Positions 44,807 to 58,674 of a DNA stretch of 64,000 bases are shown piece after piece. Positions within the stretch are counted from its first letter, which is position 1, and every line of letters begins with the position of its first letter. A model generated the notes under the pieces. That model had not been told where the DNA came from. It saw only the letters and a list, made by a program, of their open reading frames with translations, and ran no database searches. Source of the DNA: Gongronella butleri (lineage: Eukaryota > Mucoromycota > Mucoromycetes > Mucorales > Cunninghamellaceae). The stretch spans positions 1 through 64,000 of the forward strand of contig JAIWZP010000029.1 of the NCBI GenBank assembly GCA_025201375.1, given 5' to 3'. A program made the translations under genes and the position numbers.

Positions 44807-46664
44807 ATGAACCCCGTGTCAGCCGCCATTGCACGCCTGCCGCCAGACATGGCACGACTTTTTCAAAAAGAGCATGCAAAGCGCATTGGCGCGTCCATTG
44901 CTTTAACCTGGTTCACTGTCAAGCTAGCAACGGTAAAGAGGGGCAAGGATGGCTTCGAAATGGCCCAACAAGGCGGACAAAAAGTGCTGAGCTAATCATT
45001 GCTGCCCCCCCTCTATGCATCAGACTTTGTACCGCGGCTTTTTTGGCCCATTGAGTCACCTCCCTGGCCATTGGATCACACGCTTTATCGTCCTGCCAAG
45101 ACTGAGGGCCGATGGCAAGAGGTAAAAGGCGGCGAGCATCACATTTCCTTTTTTTTTTTTTTTTTACGAAAGATTTATGAATGCCCCCCTTTTTTCTATA
45201 CAGCTACCTTCGCATGAAGGAATTCTTGGACGAATACGGCACGGTGGCGCGTCTAGGCCCCAACATTGTTGTTGTGTCCGACAAAAGGATGATTCGCCAG
45301 GTGCTTTCCCATGAAGATTACCCAAAGGGCCCAGGCTACCAGGCTTTGCGCGGTAAATTCATAGCATCACGAAAAAAAACAACCTCAAGAGAATTCGCAG
45401 CTCATTCTTGATATAGAAACCAGTGCTGAGACCATGTTCAATACCCAAGACAAGCTGTTCCACCGCCAACGCGTAAAAAAAGGTCCGTGCATAGTGCTCA
45501 GCAGGCTCATTTTTTTGCCTTTTTCATATGTAGCGCCGCATTGTCTCGCCTGCTTTCTCGATCAAATACCTCAATTCGCTCGAGCCGTTCATGGATGACT
45601 GTCTGCGCGCGATGCTGACGCGTCTGGACAACGAAATCGACGCCAGTCCGCGTGCAGACGGGTACGTGACAATTGACCTGTGGAAGATGCTCGGCATGCT
45701 GGCACTCGACATCATTGGGTCGACGGCCTTTGGCGAGTCCTTTGACATGGTCAATGACAGCGACCACTACATCCCCACATCGATCAATAACATCATGCGC
45801 GCTGCGGCAAAAGTAAAAAAAAAAATGAGAAAAAAAGAGAGCACACGGCGTTTTCGCGAAGCGTGGCGCGTGTGCGACGCGACAAATCGCGTCGATTCAT
45901 GCATGAGCGCGCCGGCTGACCAATGAACTTGTTTTTGCTTGCGCAGACCGTGATGTTTCCGCGACTAATCAAGTTTTTGAGGCTCATTGGCCTGGGTTTC
46001 CGGGATGAGCAATTTGAACAGGTGAGTGAGACAAGAAAAAATGACAAAACAACAACTCGCTCCATCGGGAAAGCTCACTTTTTTTTCGCATTGGCGCTAT
46101 ACCAAATGTATGCTAGTTTGTGCGAGCGATGATCATGAAGCGTTTAAACAGCAAGGAGCGTCGTGAAGATATCCTGCAAATCCTTATCGACTCGAATTCG
46201 GCCGCCAACCAGGACGATCGCTTGACAGTCGATGCCATCATGTCCGAAGTGGTGCTGTTCTTGATCGCAGGGTACCAAAAAAAAAAAAAAAAAAAAGATG
46301 AACGAGTGCCAATTCGTTGAGAGCGAGACGGCCAACGATTTTTTTCTTTCTTTTCTATCATTTCTTCCCATGGCACCCTCATTTAGAGCCGAGACCACGA
46401 GCAATACGACGGGTCTGATGCTCATTGAGCTTCTTCGGCACCCAGATAAGATGGCGGCGCTGCGCGCGGAGATTGATGCGCTGACGAGCGGCCAGCGTGA
46501 TGCGTTGATCGCAAACGACCAGCTAAAACAATTGCCATATTTGAACGCCGTCATGTACGAGACCATGCGGTTGCATTCGATAGCATCCACGGGCCTCCAA
46601 CGCATGACGGCCCAGGACACAATCTTGGGCGACCATCTTCATTTGCCGAAAAACGTAATCGCAG

Positions 46665-46708
<44 letters not shown>

Positions 46709-47259
46709 CGGGCCATACTGCTTTTGGGCATCTCACGCTTTTTTTTTTTTTTCTCACCACCGATGCTAGACCATTGTGATTTGTGGCCTGAATCACGCTC
46801 ACCGCAATCCTGAGTATTGGCAACGACCCGATGACTTTGTGCCTGAGCGCTGGTTGCCTGGCGCTGAGACAGAGCCATGCTTGGAGGCGTATTTTCCCTT
46901 CAGCATTGGGTGCGTAAAAAGAGAAACGTGGAAAACAAAAAGTGGCCTAAAAAAGAGTGAGAGACAGTGATACAAAATATGGGTGCGACTGGGGCGCATC
47001 AAGGCTCACTAGGTTTTTTTTTTTTTTTCGACGTCTTTGTGTGACGATTTGTTGCACCAGATCACGGAATTGCATTGGTCGGCAGTTTGCGCTGCAAGAA
47101 ATGCGACTTGTCTTGGCAACCCTCGTGCAGCGATACGAATTGAAGCCCATTCCGGTCGAAATGGACCATGCAAAGGACCTGCGTCAATATTTTACCCTCG
47201 GTGTTGAGGGCAACACGTTCAAGGTGGATTTGCGCCACCGTGGCGGCCAAGCAGCTTGA
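44807..47259 (+). CDS. Cytochrome P450 monooxygenase
   Basis: Heme-thiolate monooxygenase, probably ER-anchored. Ten exons (44807-44932, 45024-45121, 45204-45352, 45417-45472, 45534-45812, 45947-46021, 46117-46271, 46387-46654, 46770-46909, 47061-47259) give 514 aa, normal for a fungal P450. Visible hallmarks: C-helix HRQRRRIVSPAFS, I-helix oxygen-binding motif FLIAGAETTSNT (created by the splice at 46271/46387), K-helix YETMR, PERF-type FVPERW, and the heme loop FSIGSRNCIGRQFA whose Cys ligand sits in the last exon. The N-terminus has a weakly hydrophobic segment (IGASIALTWFTVKLATTLY). It might belong to the CYP509-type families common in Mucorales, but I cannot place it firmly. The intron at 46655-46769 contains an uninterrupted run of over 30 A. 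Confidence 0.94.
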
Positions 47260-47471
47260 TGAAAATTATAAAAAGAATGTTTGTTTTGGCATTTGTGCTA
47301 CGCTCAGCTGTGGCTTCCCTTTTTATTTATTTTTTTGGGTGGGATGCATGAGATATCATGTCTCTTTGTTTATTAAATCGGATGCTGATCACGACAAATG
47401 TATCCGCCTCCTCCTGGGTGGCGACTCTTTCTTTTTTTAAAAAAAAATACAGAAAATGCAAAAAAGGGGAT
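47260..47471. other. Convergent 3' spacer, P450 / glycosyltransferase
   Basis: 212 bp between two stop codons, AT-rich. No other feature is seen. Confidence 0.5.
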
Positions 47472-48737
47472 CTACGAGGTGCTTGGCCACCTCTGTTCGA
47501 GGTATTGCATGATGGTGCCTGGGAGAGCGAGCGGTTTTGTGGTGTGGATGCGGAAGGCAAAGATTTGATCAAGGCGTTTTGGTCTAAAATCGTCGTCTTT
47601 GCTGAGCTGATCGAGGGGCGAGCGCAAGGAATTGAAAGGTTTGCATTGCGATGGGTCGGTGAAGCACCAGGGCAGGGTTTGCCACGGTCGGAAGCCGTGG
47701 TGCAAGATGTTGCGGTAAGCACGATAATACAAAGAGGCGCCCTTGCGATCGGGATGGACCGCGGCCGCATGAATCATTTCACACACGCCGGGTGACTGGG
47801 GTCTAAAGTGCCACACGCCGCCATTGAATGGATTGCCCTTCATGGACGACTGGCATTGCGCCTGGCCCATCCATTCGTGCTCGAGTAATGGCGACAAATC
47901 ACGCACAAACAGCGTGGGCATGTCGAAAAAGACGCCGCCGAACCGGTAAAGCACCAACAGCCTAAGCAAATCCGGGTGTGTCTCGTCACTGGTGGTCACC
48001 TGATGCGCCTGCTCCTTGTCGGCATTCGGCTGCTGCATGACGACGTCCTTTTTGTGTTTGACGGCCGAATCGTCATTTTCTTGGCGATTTTCGTCCAAGG
48101 CGGCCGCCTCGTCCGCGGCAGCATCAAAGAGTGCGGTTAATGGCGTGTCTTGCAACAATTGCAATCGGTCGTAAACGCGGTATTCAAGGCGATCCTTTGG
48201 TAATTGCTGCCACAAGGTGTTTGCGCGCAAGGTAACTTCATCGTTGGGGTAAATCCAAAGGATCAGTTGGGTATCGTCTGGCTGCGTGGCCAAAAAGGAG
48301 CGCAGCGTTGCTTGGTGCGTTAATGTAAAGCCCTGGTGCTCGTGCAGCGACCATGTGGTATGGAAATGACGCGATGGAGGCGGTGAGAGCGGCGCTTGCG
48401 TCAATAGAGCCGCATAGTCGTAGCAGGTGAACTCTTCCCACACTGGAATCCCCGGCACAATGTTGTTGGCAAAGGGTGGCTGACGGTAAGCCTTGGTCTG
48501 CTCATTGTAACAAAGTGGCGAAAGTGGCTCGACGGTCATTGGTTTGGGCGAAAAGAGCCATTGACGAATATAGAGACGTGGATTGAGCTCGAGGCGACAA
48601 ATCAACAAAAACGAGGCAAGGCTGCATACAAGCAAAAGGAAAACAAAGCGGAAAAGCATACACCGACGATGATGGCCGCCCGCCGCCTTGCGCGCTGCGG
48701 CAGAAGCCGGCCCGGCGCGGAACAAGGATATTAACAT
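47472..48737 (-). CDS. Type II membrane glycosyltransferase with sugar-binding DXD-region (GT32-like)
   Basis: An intronless gene of 421 aa. A short basic cytosolic tail is followed by one membrane anchor (CMLFRFVFLLLVCSLASFLLIC, about residues 26-47), the layout of Golgi glycosyltransferases. The core shows IPVWEEFTCYDY, LILWIYPNDE and then DLLRLLVLYRFGGVFFDMP (about 260-278), matching the D-L-x-R-x-x-x-L-y-x-y-G-G-i-y-x-D pattern of the Gly_transf_sug/GT32 group. The following position that is normally the second Asp of DXD is Pro here, so metal binding may differ. A low-complexity insert with Lys/Asp/Glu precedes the motif. Later GNPFNGGVWHFRP fits the acceptor side. Sugar and acceptor are unknown. 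Confidence 0.7.
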   Translation of the reverse strand: MLISLFRAGPASAAARKAAGGHHRRCMLFRFVFLLLVCSLASFLLICRLELNPRLYIRQWLFSPKPMTVEPLSPLCYNEQTKAYRQPPFANNIVPGIPVWEEFTCYDYAALLTQAPLSPPPSRHFHTTWSLHEHQGFTLTHQATLRSFLATQPDDTQLILWIYPNDEVTLRANTLWQQLPKDRLEYRVYDRLQLLQDTPLTALFDAAADEAAALDENRQENDDSAVKHKKDVVMQQPNADKEQAHQVTTSDETHPDLLRLLVLYRFGGVFFDMPTLFVRDLSPLLEHEWMGQAQCQSSMKGNPFNGGVWHFRPQSPGVCEMIHAAAVHPDRKGASLYYRAYRNILHHGFRPWQTLPWCFTDPSQCKPFNSLRSPLDQLSKDDDFRPKRLDQIFAFRIHTTKPLALPGTIMQYLEQRWPSTS

Positions 48738-49460
48738 GGCGAGAAATTAAAAAAAAAAAAAAAAAAAGGAACAGAGAGAGAAAAGAGAAAGAGAAACAAA
48801 AAGAAAAGAAGCCAAAAGAAAAAAATGGAAATAAAAAAAAAAGGAGTGGAAAAAAAGAAAGGAGGTGTTGTTTCTCGTCAATTGAGCAAGCGCTGGTGTG
48901 GGCCATGGCAGGCAGAGCCGCCTCGGCCAAACACATGCCATCCTCAGTTGCATCTGACATCCCCGTCCTAGATGCAGCAGGTTCCCAGCAGCGGGTGACG
49001 CAAAATGCGCAAAAATGGAAAAGATTGAAAATGTTCTTTTGCAGGATTTGCTTTTGGTTGCCCGCAGAGTAGGTTGCCCGCAAAGTAGGTTGCCGAGCCG
49101 CTCCCAAAAAAGGCATCGCCAAGACATTGAATGATTTAGACTGGCCAAGTTGCTGTTTTTATTGTGTATTGTGAGACAAAAATAATACTTTTTCACGTAA
49201 AACCCAAGTACATTCGCCTTTGGGCCCGCGGAAAATGAAGCGAGATAAATGGCGGAGAGGGAAAGGGAGTGGGCAGACCAATACGGGTCAAAAAAAAAAA
49301 AAAAAAAAAGAGCCATGAAAATAAATGTTAGAGTGACGCGACACGCAAAAATATGAATAAAAAAAAAAAAAGAGACAAAGAGAACAATGACGACGGGGAT
49401 ACAACACACAGACACACACAAAAGAAAAAAGAGGGGGAAAAGAGAGAAAAAAGGGGAAAT
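48738..49460. other. Spacer between glycosyltransferase start and UGP1 stop
   Basis: 723 bp, A-rich on the plus strand. A duplicated GGTTGCCCGCA-AGTA unit lies at 49067-49095. It should contain the glycosyltransferase promoter. No gene is seen. Confidence 0.45.
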
Positions 49461-51553
<2,093 letters not shown>

Positions 51554-52349
51554 AGCAGAGAGAAGCAAAAAAGTGGGTGTTTGAACAAAAGAAGATGGAG
51601 AAAGAAAGAAAAAAAAGAGATAAGGTCAGAAAAAAGGACCCTTTTTAAACAGCTAGGCGGGGTGCAAGTGCGGGTTTGAACGTGACACAATCGATGAGGA
51701 TTTTTGTTCCTCCGAAAGGGCTTTTGGACTCACTTTTTCACCTGGAGCGTGTGCGAAAGTTCTACGCATTTTCCACACCCAACAAAAAATAAATAACGAA
51801 TTCGCGCGCTCCTCATCACCTAAAACTTTTGCCCATTCTTAAAAATGGCCATTGCAGCGCATCAAGAGAGAAGAGGTCAATGCGTTGGGGGGGGCAAGAA
51901 CGCGAGGCGCCGGTTCCAGAAGCCTGGCCTTTTTTTTTTTCTTCTCTTCTTCTCTCTCGGAAAAAACAGCGAGGAATAAAATCAAGGCACACCTTTTGTA
52001 GCTTACCAAATGGGCACGTTGATCCCGTTGATCGCGATGGCTCCTTGATTAACGAAAATAAAGGTGCCAATGGCGACACACGTTCGCACACGCACCAAAA
52101 ATTGGCTAAAAAGCCCATCCCCCACGGGCGCCAGGGTGAAACTCTGCTGGAGGGGGCGAAAAAAATCAGGCGCAGAGCAGGATGAAATGGCGAGTGAGCC
52201 TCACACCATGTGCGCAAGGGAGGGCAAAAATGCGCAATTTCATTTGGCAGCCCATCATTTTCCTTTTTTCCCCTAGGCTTACCTTTTCCGCTCTTTTTTT
52301 TTTTCGTACCGTCCTTCCTCATCTTGCCCTTTTTTTCCATTGTTGCGTG
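51554..52349. promoter_or_regulatory. Divergent intergenic region, UGP1 / ENTH gene
   Basis: 796 bp between start codons, with polypurine (51590-51630) and T-rich tracts. Open frames on both strands (for example 51816-52478 on the minus strand) show no domain-like sequence and are probably chance. Both promoters, and possibly untranslated first exons, lie here. Confidence 0.4.
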
Positions 52350-54234
52350 ATGAACTCCTTCTCCCAGCTGAACTTGCAAATCCCTGACCTTTGGGAAGTC
52401 AGAGTAAGTCCAATTTGTCACATTTTTAAACGACACGCCCTCTGGCACGTCGCTTTTGTTGCCCAGCAACAGCAACACTCAAGCTGACCACACTTTTTTT
52501 TCCTTCTCTTCAGGACGTGATCAACAAGGTGTACGTAGGAAGAGGCTGCTATGGCAACCAGGGGGCTGGCAATGTTTGTTTTGGGTGTGGCTCATGAAAA
52601 TATCTTTATTTTTAGGAAAAATGTCGTGTTGAACTACACGGAAATGGAAGCCAAGGTCCACGAGGCCACCAACAATGAGGCCTGGGGCGCCTCCAGCACA
52701 TTGATGCAGGAAATTGCCCAAGGCACTTATAACTAGTACGACAAAAACAAAAAACAAAAAAGAGGCAATGAATACTGACTCGTCTGCTTCTTTTTCCATT
52801 AGCCAATATTTCAATGAGATTATGCCCACGCTGTACAAGCGCTTCACTGAAAAGGAAGCGAGTCAATGGCGACAGATTTACAAGGCAAGACAGCAAATTG
52901 CACAAAATGACCATGAAATATGGGTCAGGGGGCTGACGCTCCCCCTTTTTTTTTTAATTTTAATAGGCCTTGGTGTTGCTCGAATACCTCGTCAAGAATG
53001 GCTCGGAACGAGTCGTCGATGATGCGCGCTCGCACATTTCAATGATCAAGATCATGCGCAATTTCCACTATATTGATGAGAAGGGCAAAGATCAAGGTGT
53101 CAACAGTAAGCCATTCTTCTGCCCCTCCCCCTTTTTTCGATGGTGGCCGATGAGTTGACGCGTCTTTTTATTTCACCAGTTCGCAACCGTGCCAAGGAAC
53201 TTGCTGATTTGCTGAGCGACACGGAAATGATCAAGGCTGAGCGCAAAAAGGCCAAAAAGAACCGCAACAAGTACATTGGTGTGGGGTCGGACACGACGTT
53301 TGGGATGGGTGCCGGCGGGTACAGTGGCGGTGGCAGCGGTGGCATCAGCAGCAGCGGCGGCGGCGGTCGCATGGGCGGGTTTGGCAGTGATTCCGGTCCG
53401 TCGTCGATGGCGATGGGCATGGGCGGTGCCACCAGCTTTTACGACGAGGACAATTTCGGCAGCCGCGGCAAGTACGACGACGATGATGATGACGTCGCCA
53501 ATGAGACGAGCAGCAGCGACGACGCGGCCGCGGCCGCCAACATGACCAGACCCACGGCCGCCACGAAAAAGGTTACCAAGGCCGCCGATTTGCTCGACTT
53601 TGACGATGCAGGCAAGAGCAGCGGTGGTGCCCATGAGGCGACGGACGACTGGGGCGATTTCACCACGGGCAACCCGGGTGGCGACGACTTTGATGATTTC
53701 CAGAGCGCCGTTCCCGCCCATTCCAACGTGGCCACCTTTGCCACGACGACAACCACTACCACCACCCAGCCTCCCAAAAAACAGGCCGCGAATCTGCTGG
53801 ATCTGCTAGGAGATGATACCTTTGGCGCGCCTGCCGCCCCCGTGGCTCCTGCCGCTACCCAAACGCCTCCTCCTCCATTCATGTCGGCCGCCCCCGCACA
53901 ACGCCCACCAGCCAATGCGCCAATGGCCTCGGCCCCCGCGGCAGCGCCTTCCTCCGCCCCCTCCTCTAGCAATAACACGAACAACAACAACCTGCCGGGC
54001 GGGATCTGGTCGCAGGCCTCCAGCTTTGTGTCCTTGGACTCTCTCGGCAAGTCTAACCAGCCCGCAAAGACCACCGCCGGACCTTCCATGAATGCCATGA
54101 AGAATTCCAGCGTCAATGCCGGCTGGCAATCTTGGGCAACCACCCCCACGCCTGCCGCCCCACAATCTCAATCGCAACAACCACCAGCTGCAAACAACAA
54201 CAAAAAGACCACCTTGGACGACCTTTTGTTTTAG
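52350..54234 (+). CDS. ENTH-domain clathrin adaptor, epsinR/Ent3-like
   Basis: Adaptor for clathrin transport between Golgi and endosomes. Six exons (52350-52403, 52514-52530, 52616-52735, 52803-52884, 52967-53105, 53180-54234) join to 470 aa. The ENTH domain (about 1-150) reads VVLNYTEMEAKVHEATN, WGASSTLMQEIA, WRQIYKALVLLEYLVKNGSE and HYIDEKGKDQGVNIR. It is followed by ERKKAKKNRNKYIGVGSD, typical of the epsinR/Ent3 branch rather than true epsins; no ubiquitin-interacting motif is seen. The tail is low-complexity with DDFDDFQSA (likely gamma-ear/GGA binding) and NLLDLLGDD (clathrin-box-like), and ends TLDDLLF. The fourth intron (52885-52966) has a GC donor (AAG/GCAAGA). Confidence 0.92.
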
Positions 54235-54254
54235 AGTGCACCTCTACGAAACCC

Positions 54255-54260
54255 AATAAA
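54255..54260 (+). terminator. Polyadenylation signal of the ENTH gene
   Basis: AATAAA lies 20 nt after the stop codon. Confidence 0.5.
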
Positions 54261-54451
54261 ATTATTTATTATATCTACTGTATTGTCACCGCTCAAATAA
54301 TTCATGGATTTGCGGCTCAGCGAATGATCAGAAACTCAATCTGAAAAAGGTTGCCTAGAGTACTTGTGCTTCGCTTCTCTCGGTAAAAAATTAAAATACA
54401 GTATGATACAAAGGTATGATATGGTATGACCTATGCCCCACACCCACATCC

Positions 54452-54578
54452 CCACGTGTCACGCCGCGTCTTTTTTTTTTTATACATTGGCCCCCCACAC
54501 CCTACCCACACACCTACACCCGCACACCTCCACGCGTCACGTCGCGTCTTTTTTTTTTTTTACACATTGGCCCCCCCC
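54452..54578. repeat. Tandem duplication with CACGCGTCACG and T-run
   Basis: A unit with CACG-GTCACG-CGCGTC, a T-run, then ACATTGGCCCCCC occurs twice, about 75-80 bp apart (54454-54500 and 54531-54578). Confidence 0.7.
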
Positions 54579-56599
54579 CACACCACCAGTTGAGGGTAGA
54601 CCCAATTTTCCAGAGATGTTAATTCTTTCGCGAATCGGATCACTCGTCATTTTTGAAAATCGACGTGGCGCACCGTCGAGTGCTTGCAGCTCCATGAAAA
54701 TTTGGCATATGAGCATTTTGGTCTCTCTCTTTTCAGAACAATAGTAAAAACCGGGGGTTGATCTGACCGTTGGCAACACAATTGACAATGCTCCATAAAT
54801 TCACAATTTTGTCTCTAGCGCGTCAAGCTGTTATTCGACCAGGCTTAAATCTTGCAAGTGGAAAGACACGCACAAGGGGGTCATTTTATCCCTGCCCGGC
54901 AACGCCGATGCGCAACATTTGTACGCTTGCAACGCTCAATCAAACATTTCAGCTTCGTTTTTCTCGGCAATGTACAAGACAAAGGATGGCGTGCTGCTGT
55001 GGCAATAAATGCAGAATTCGATTCTCTGTCGGATGAACCCAGTTTCACCAGCGTACGACCAAAAGTGATGCAGAATTATTTTTCTAAAATTTGGCTTTGA
55101 TTGCCCATTCCTCGAAAACAGCTTGATCGACACCCGATAAATCATGATTCGATCATCGCCAAACTTTGCCACTTGGCTTTTTCAGCGTCTCTCTTTGAAA
55201 AAAAAACTAAAAAACCAGATGTTGATCCGGCCGTTTTCGTGGCATGCGCCGTTTTCAAGAATTGGCACAAATCCGTAGATGACCAACACAAATCATGAAT
55301 CGATTGCCTCCCAACTTTTACCCTTTGACTATTTTGCCGCGCCTTATTCAACAACAACGCAACATGAAACCCCAAGATTGACCGGATCGTTTTGTAGATG
55401 AATTCGAAATCTCGTCATTTTTACAAATGCAGAATTAAATGCCACGAATCATCATGGTTGGGTGGCCCAAAATCTACACATAATGTTTTACCGACGCGGC
55501 TCTTCTGAAAAACGGTTCAAACCAAGTCGAGTCGACCGAGTATTGTGCAGATACTGTAAATCCAAAATTCTGACATTTCCACAAATCCGCCGGCACGAGT
55601 CTCTCAAAATATTTTATGGATCGCGGTGAAATGGCACCGATCGAAAGAGACGCATTCGGGTGTCATTTCCTGATTGTTTGCTTGCCCGATGGATGAACTT
55701 TGTCCGCTTGCAAAAGTCGCTCAAACATTGGATCAATTTTCAAACTTGCTTTTCTCGACAACTGGAAAAATATCATAACCAAAGCACGATGCATGCTTTT
55801 AATGTGTCAAATGCTGCTGCTGAATCTCCACCGAATGAAACAAGTTTCACGGCGATCTGATCAAAACTGGCGGAGGAAATACACTTTTGCAACAAAAAAT
55901 TCAATGACGATTTGCTCGACAACTGTCTAGTCAACCCTCGATTTTTATTTCAGATTTAATAAAAACAGGGGGGCAAAGCATCTACTGTAATGGGATGACT
56001 TGCAGGGCGCTAGCTTGTTGGGTTTTAATTTTTTGCATCGGTCATTTCACCAACTTGCAGCCCACTCTACAGAGCACAAAAACCTGCAGCAAAAAAAATA
56101 CAGAAAAAAAATTTCATGTAATTTACGCACCTAAATTTGGAAGTGTCAAACCTTAAATTTTTGCAAAAAAAATCTTGGCCAAAGTAGGCACTTTTCTCAG
56201 TCGATCGCCGTTCATGCGTCACTCTTTGGACATTTTTCCTACGTTGAGGCAACCTGGCATTTTGTCTGCCAATAGCAAATGGTTGGAGTTACCGGTTTGG
56301 GATGCATTGATCACTCGGAGTTCGAAATTTCCCAAATTTGGCATTTTCTGATATTGAAATGTGTGACCCCTGAGTGACCCCTGAATTTTTAAAAGTGGTC
56401 GTAGCGCTTTGGGGTTTTGAGCTTTTTTGTTGCAAATTTTACGTTGAATTAAATGCAGCTATTTTTAAGCGGGATTGGCCACGCAGATGTCGAGATGAAT
56501 GTAAGATAGCACAAATACCGTAGAAAGCTTTTGGCATTAATTACGAGTCTATCTACGTAAAAAATCGGGAGGGTCTGTATTATTGAGCAATGAGCACAG

Positions 56600-56955
56600 G
56601 GTCATACAGTAGAACGCATGATAATACAGTAATTTTAGTATGCCGTGACACATTTTTCATTAGTGGACAAGTACAGTATGATATGATACTGTAGGCTGTA
56701 TCATAAAAAATTCTGGAGGCACAGCTCAGATCACTTTATTTGCTTGTACAGTATGAAAAAATTCAAAACGAATGGAAGAAATTGTTATGATTTTGCTGGC
56801 TCAAGAAAAATCGGGCGGACCCATTTTGCTCATAAGTTACAGTATGATACTGTATGGTTCATTGCATGACGCGACTTTCATCGGCAAGCAGGTACAGTAC
56901 ATATTATATCATACAGTATCATACATTACAGTACTGTATCATATGCAAGCTGTAA
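56600..56955. repeat. Cluster of TACAGTA / ATACTGTA palindromic words
   Basis: About ten ACAGTA or TACTGT words occur in some 350 bp. Several are arranged as near-palindromes such as TACAGTATGATACTGTA (about 56840). They are AT-rich and could form hairpins. No gene is present. Confidence 0.6.
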
Positions 56956-58674
56956 AAAAAATTCTAGAGGCACAACAAGCCAACAAATTTCGAAAACCAC
57001 GCTTTTCCGTTTTCCAGAAGCAAATGTGTTTTTTTTTGTTGTGCAGTGTAGACTGTAAGAAACAATAGGTGAGTAACGCGCAAGGCGCAGTTGTATCATA
57101 GGCAGTCATGAGCTCATAACATGACAGCAGCAGTGCAGCGCTAATGTAGTATCATATGATAGGGAATAGGAATGCCCGGAACGAGCCATATCCTTTACTG
57201 TAAATATCGCGACAATGCAAATTAAACTTGTCACGGCGACACGCTGCGCTCGGATATAATCGAGCGACTTTGCAAGCAATGATTGTGTTGCACGCGGATA
57301 TGTCAACATAGCATTGCTTTCAGATCGACGCGGCTTGTGATTGCCATTGTCGAAGGGGGGTTTTTTTTTACAAACCGTGATTTGACACGCCTTTGCGCTG
57401 TAAAGATTGATATCGATAGTCGCCAAGTATCTGGCCCCAGTTTTTGCACGCCAATGTCGCTCTCAACAATGAGCGTACGCATGAGATACTTGAACATCGA
57501 ATTTTTCACGCAAAACGAACTTTTCCATGTCATTGTCGGTCCTTTTGCTCTCATAAAAACAACGAATTTGTAGCCAATGATATGCTCTGTGTAGTAGATT
57601 TGCATTAAAGAGAAAGGCTTTGCGGAAATCACGCGAAAAACGCGAAAAAAACTTAATTCATGCTCGTTGGTTGCCTTTTACGAGGCATCTTTTCGGCCTC
57701 GACGACTTGGCTGCGCGGACGCATGTCGTGATGATAGAATGAAATTGGGGCAGCCCATGGGCTTGTACATGCGGCTCGCAAGCACCACGAATGGCTATGG
57801 TGGACCTAGTGTGCAAACCCAGCGCCCCCGGGTGCAAGCAGAAAACATTGGGTCCTTGCATTTGGATCGAGGCAAATTCTGTCATGGGCTCTTTTGATTG
57901 CTTGGTCCAGATGCCATTTATTTTTAAATGAGCAGTTGAGCACACCTCATGCACGTGCGTAATAAAAAAAAGCAACAAGAGCAGACGATTACCATGTAGA
58001 GGCAATAAAGTGCCACGGGCGCGATGCCAGCAGGTTGGTCGGTGAGATTGACCTTTTTTTTCAACACGTCATTGACCCTGAAACCAAGTCGTGTGAGCCG
58101 CGTACTTTTTTTCTTTTCTTCTTTTCTTTGTTTCAGTGCAGCACGGCATGGCAGGCCGCTTTTTTTTTTTTTTTTACACTTCTGGATGTGCGTGCGGAGT
58201 GCCGATGGGAGAGGGCGAGAACGGGGAGGGCGAGGGCGCAATGGATGGGCCGGGCTAATTGGCAGAACAAGGTTTTTTTTCGTAAATTGAGGGGGAGAGC
58301 CCTAGCACCCAATTAGGAGTGTGGCACACACGCCATGTTGCCTAGAAAGGCATTGGCCCTTCGGACGTGCTCTGCGAGTTGGTTGGCGGCAAGTGCGCTG
58401 TGCAACGTCGGAGCGAGCCAACCTTCCCTATTTTTGCTTTTCCCCTTTTTCGTCTGTTCCTTTCCTCCCCCCTCTTCTCTTTTTTTTTTATTTCTCTTTC
58501 ATCGCCTCTCCCCTTTGCACAAGGTTCGTGTCAACCTTGTTTTCTTTTTTCTTTTCTTTTTTTGTTTTCCCTCTTGTTTCTTTCTTTTTTTTTCTTTTCT
58601 CCATCTCCCTCCCTCTGTCCCTCCCCCCTTCCGTTCATTTTTCTTTTCTTTTTTTTTTTCGTTCTTTATGCACC

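Larger units (their letters stand above)
54235..58674. repeat. Gene-free block 4: diverged dispersed repeats
   Basis: About 4.4 kb without a supportable gene. It shares segments with block 2 (54595-54650 with 23340-23400; 54776-54960 with 21940-22130; 55110-55140 with 22285-22315). The module AAAACC-GGGGTTGATC-GACCGTT is seen near 54748 and, weaker, near 55208 and 55363. A cluster of ACAGTA/TACTGT words lies at 56600-56950. The last about 250 bp before the RhoGAP gene are pyrimidine-rich and probably its 5' leader. Confidence 0.55.

Noticed and set aside
51816..52478. 220-codon open frame on the minus strand between UGP1 and the ENTH gene
   Set aside because: No recognisable domain, it overlaps ENTH exon 1 on the other strand, and it contains intron-like runs. 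Taken as chance.
57658..58005. 115-codon minus-strand frame upstream of the RhoGAP gene
   Set aside because: No recognisable motif, no plausible exon partners, and it sits in a repeat-bearing block.
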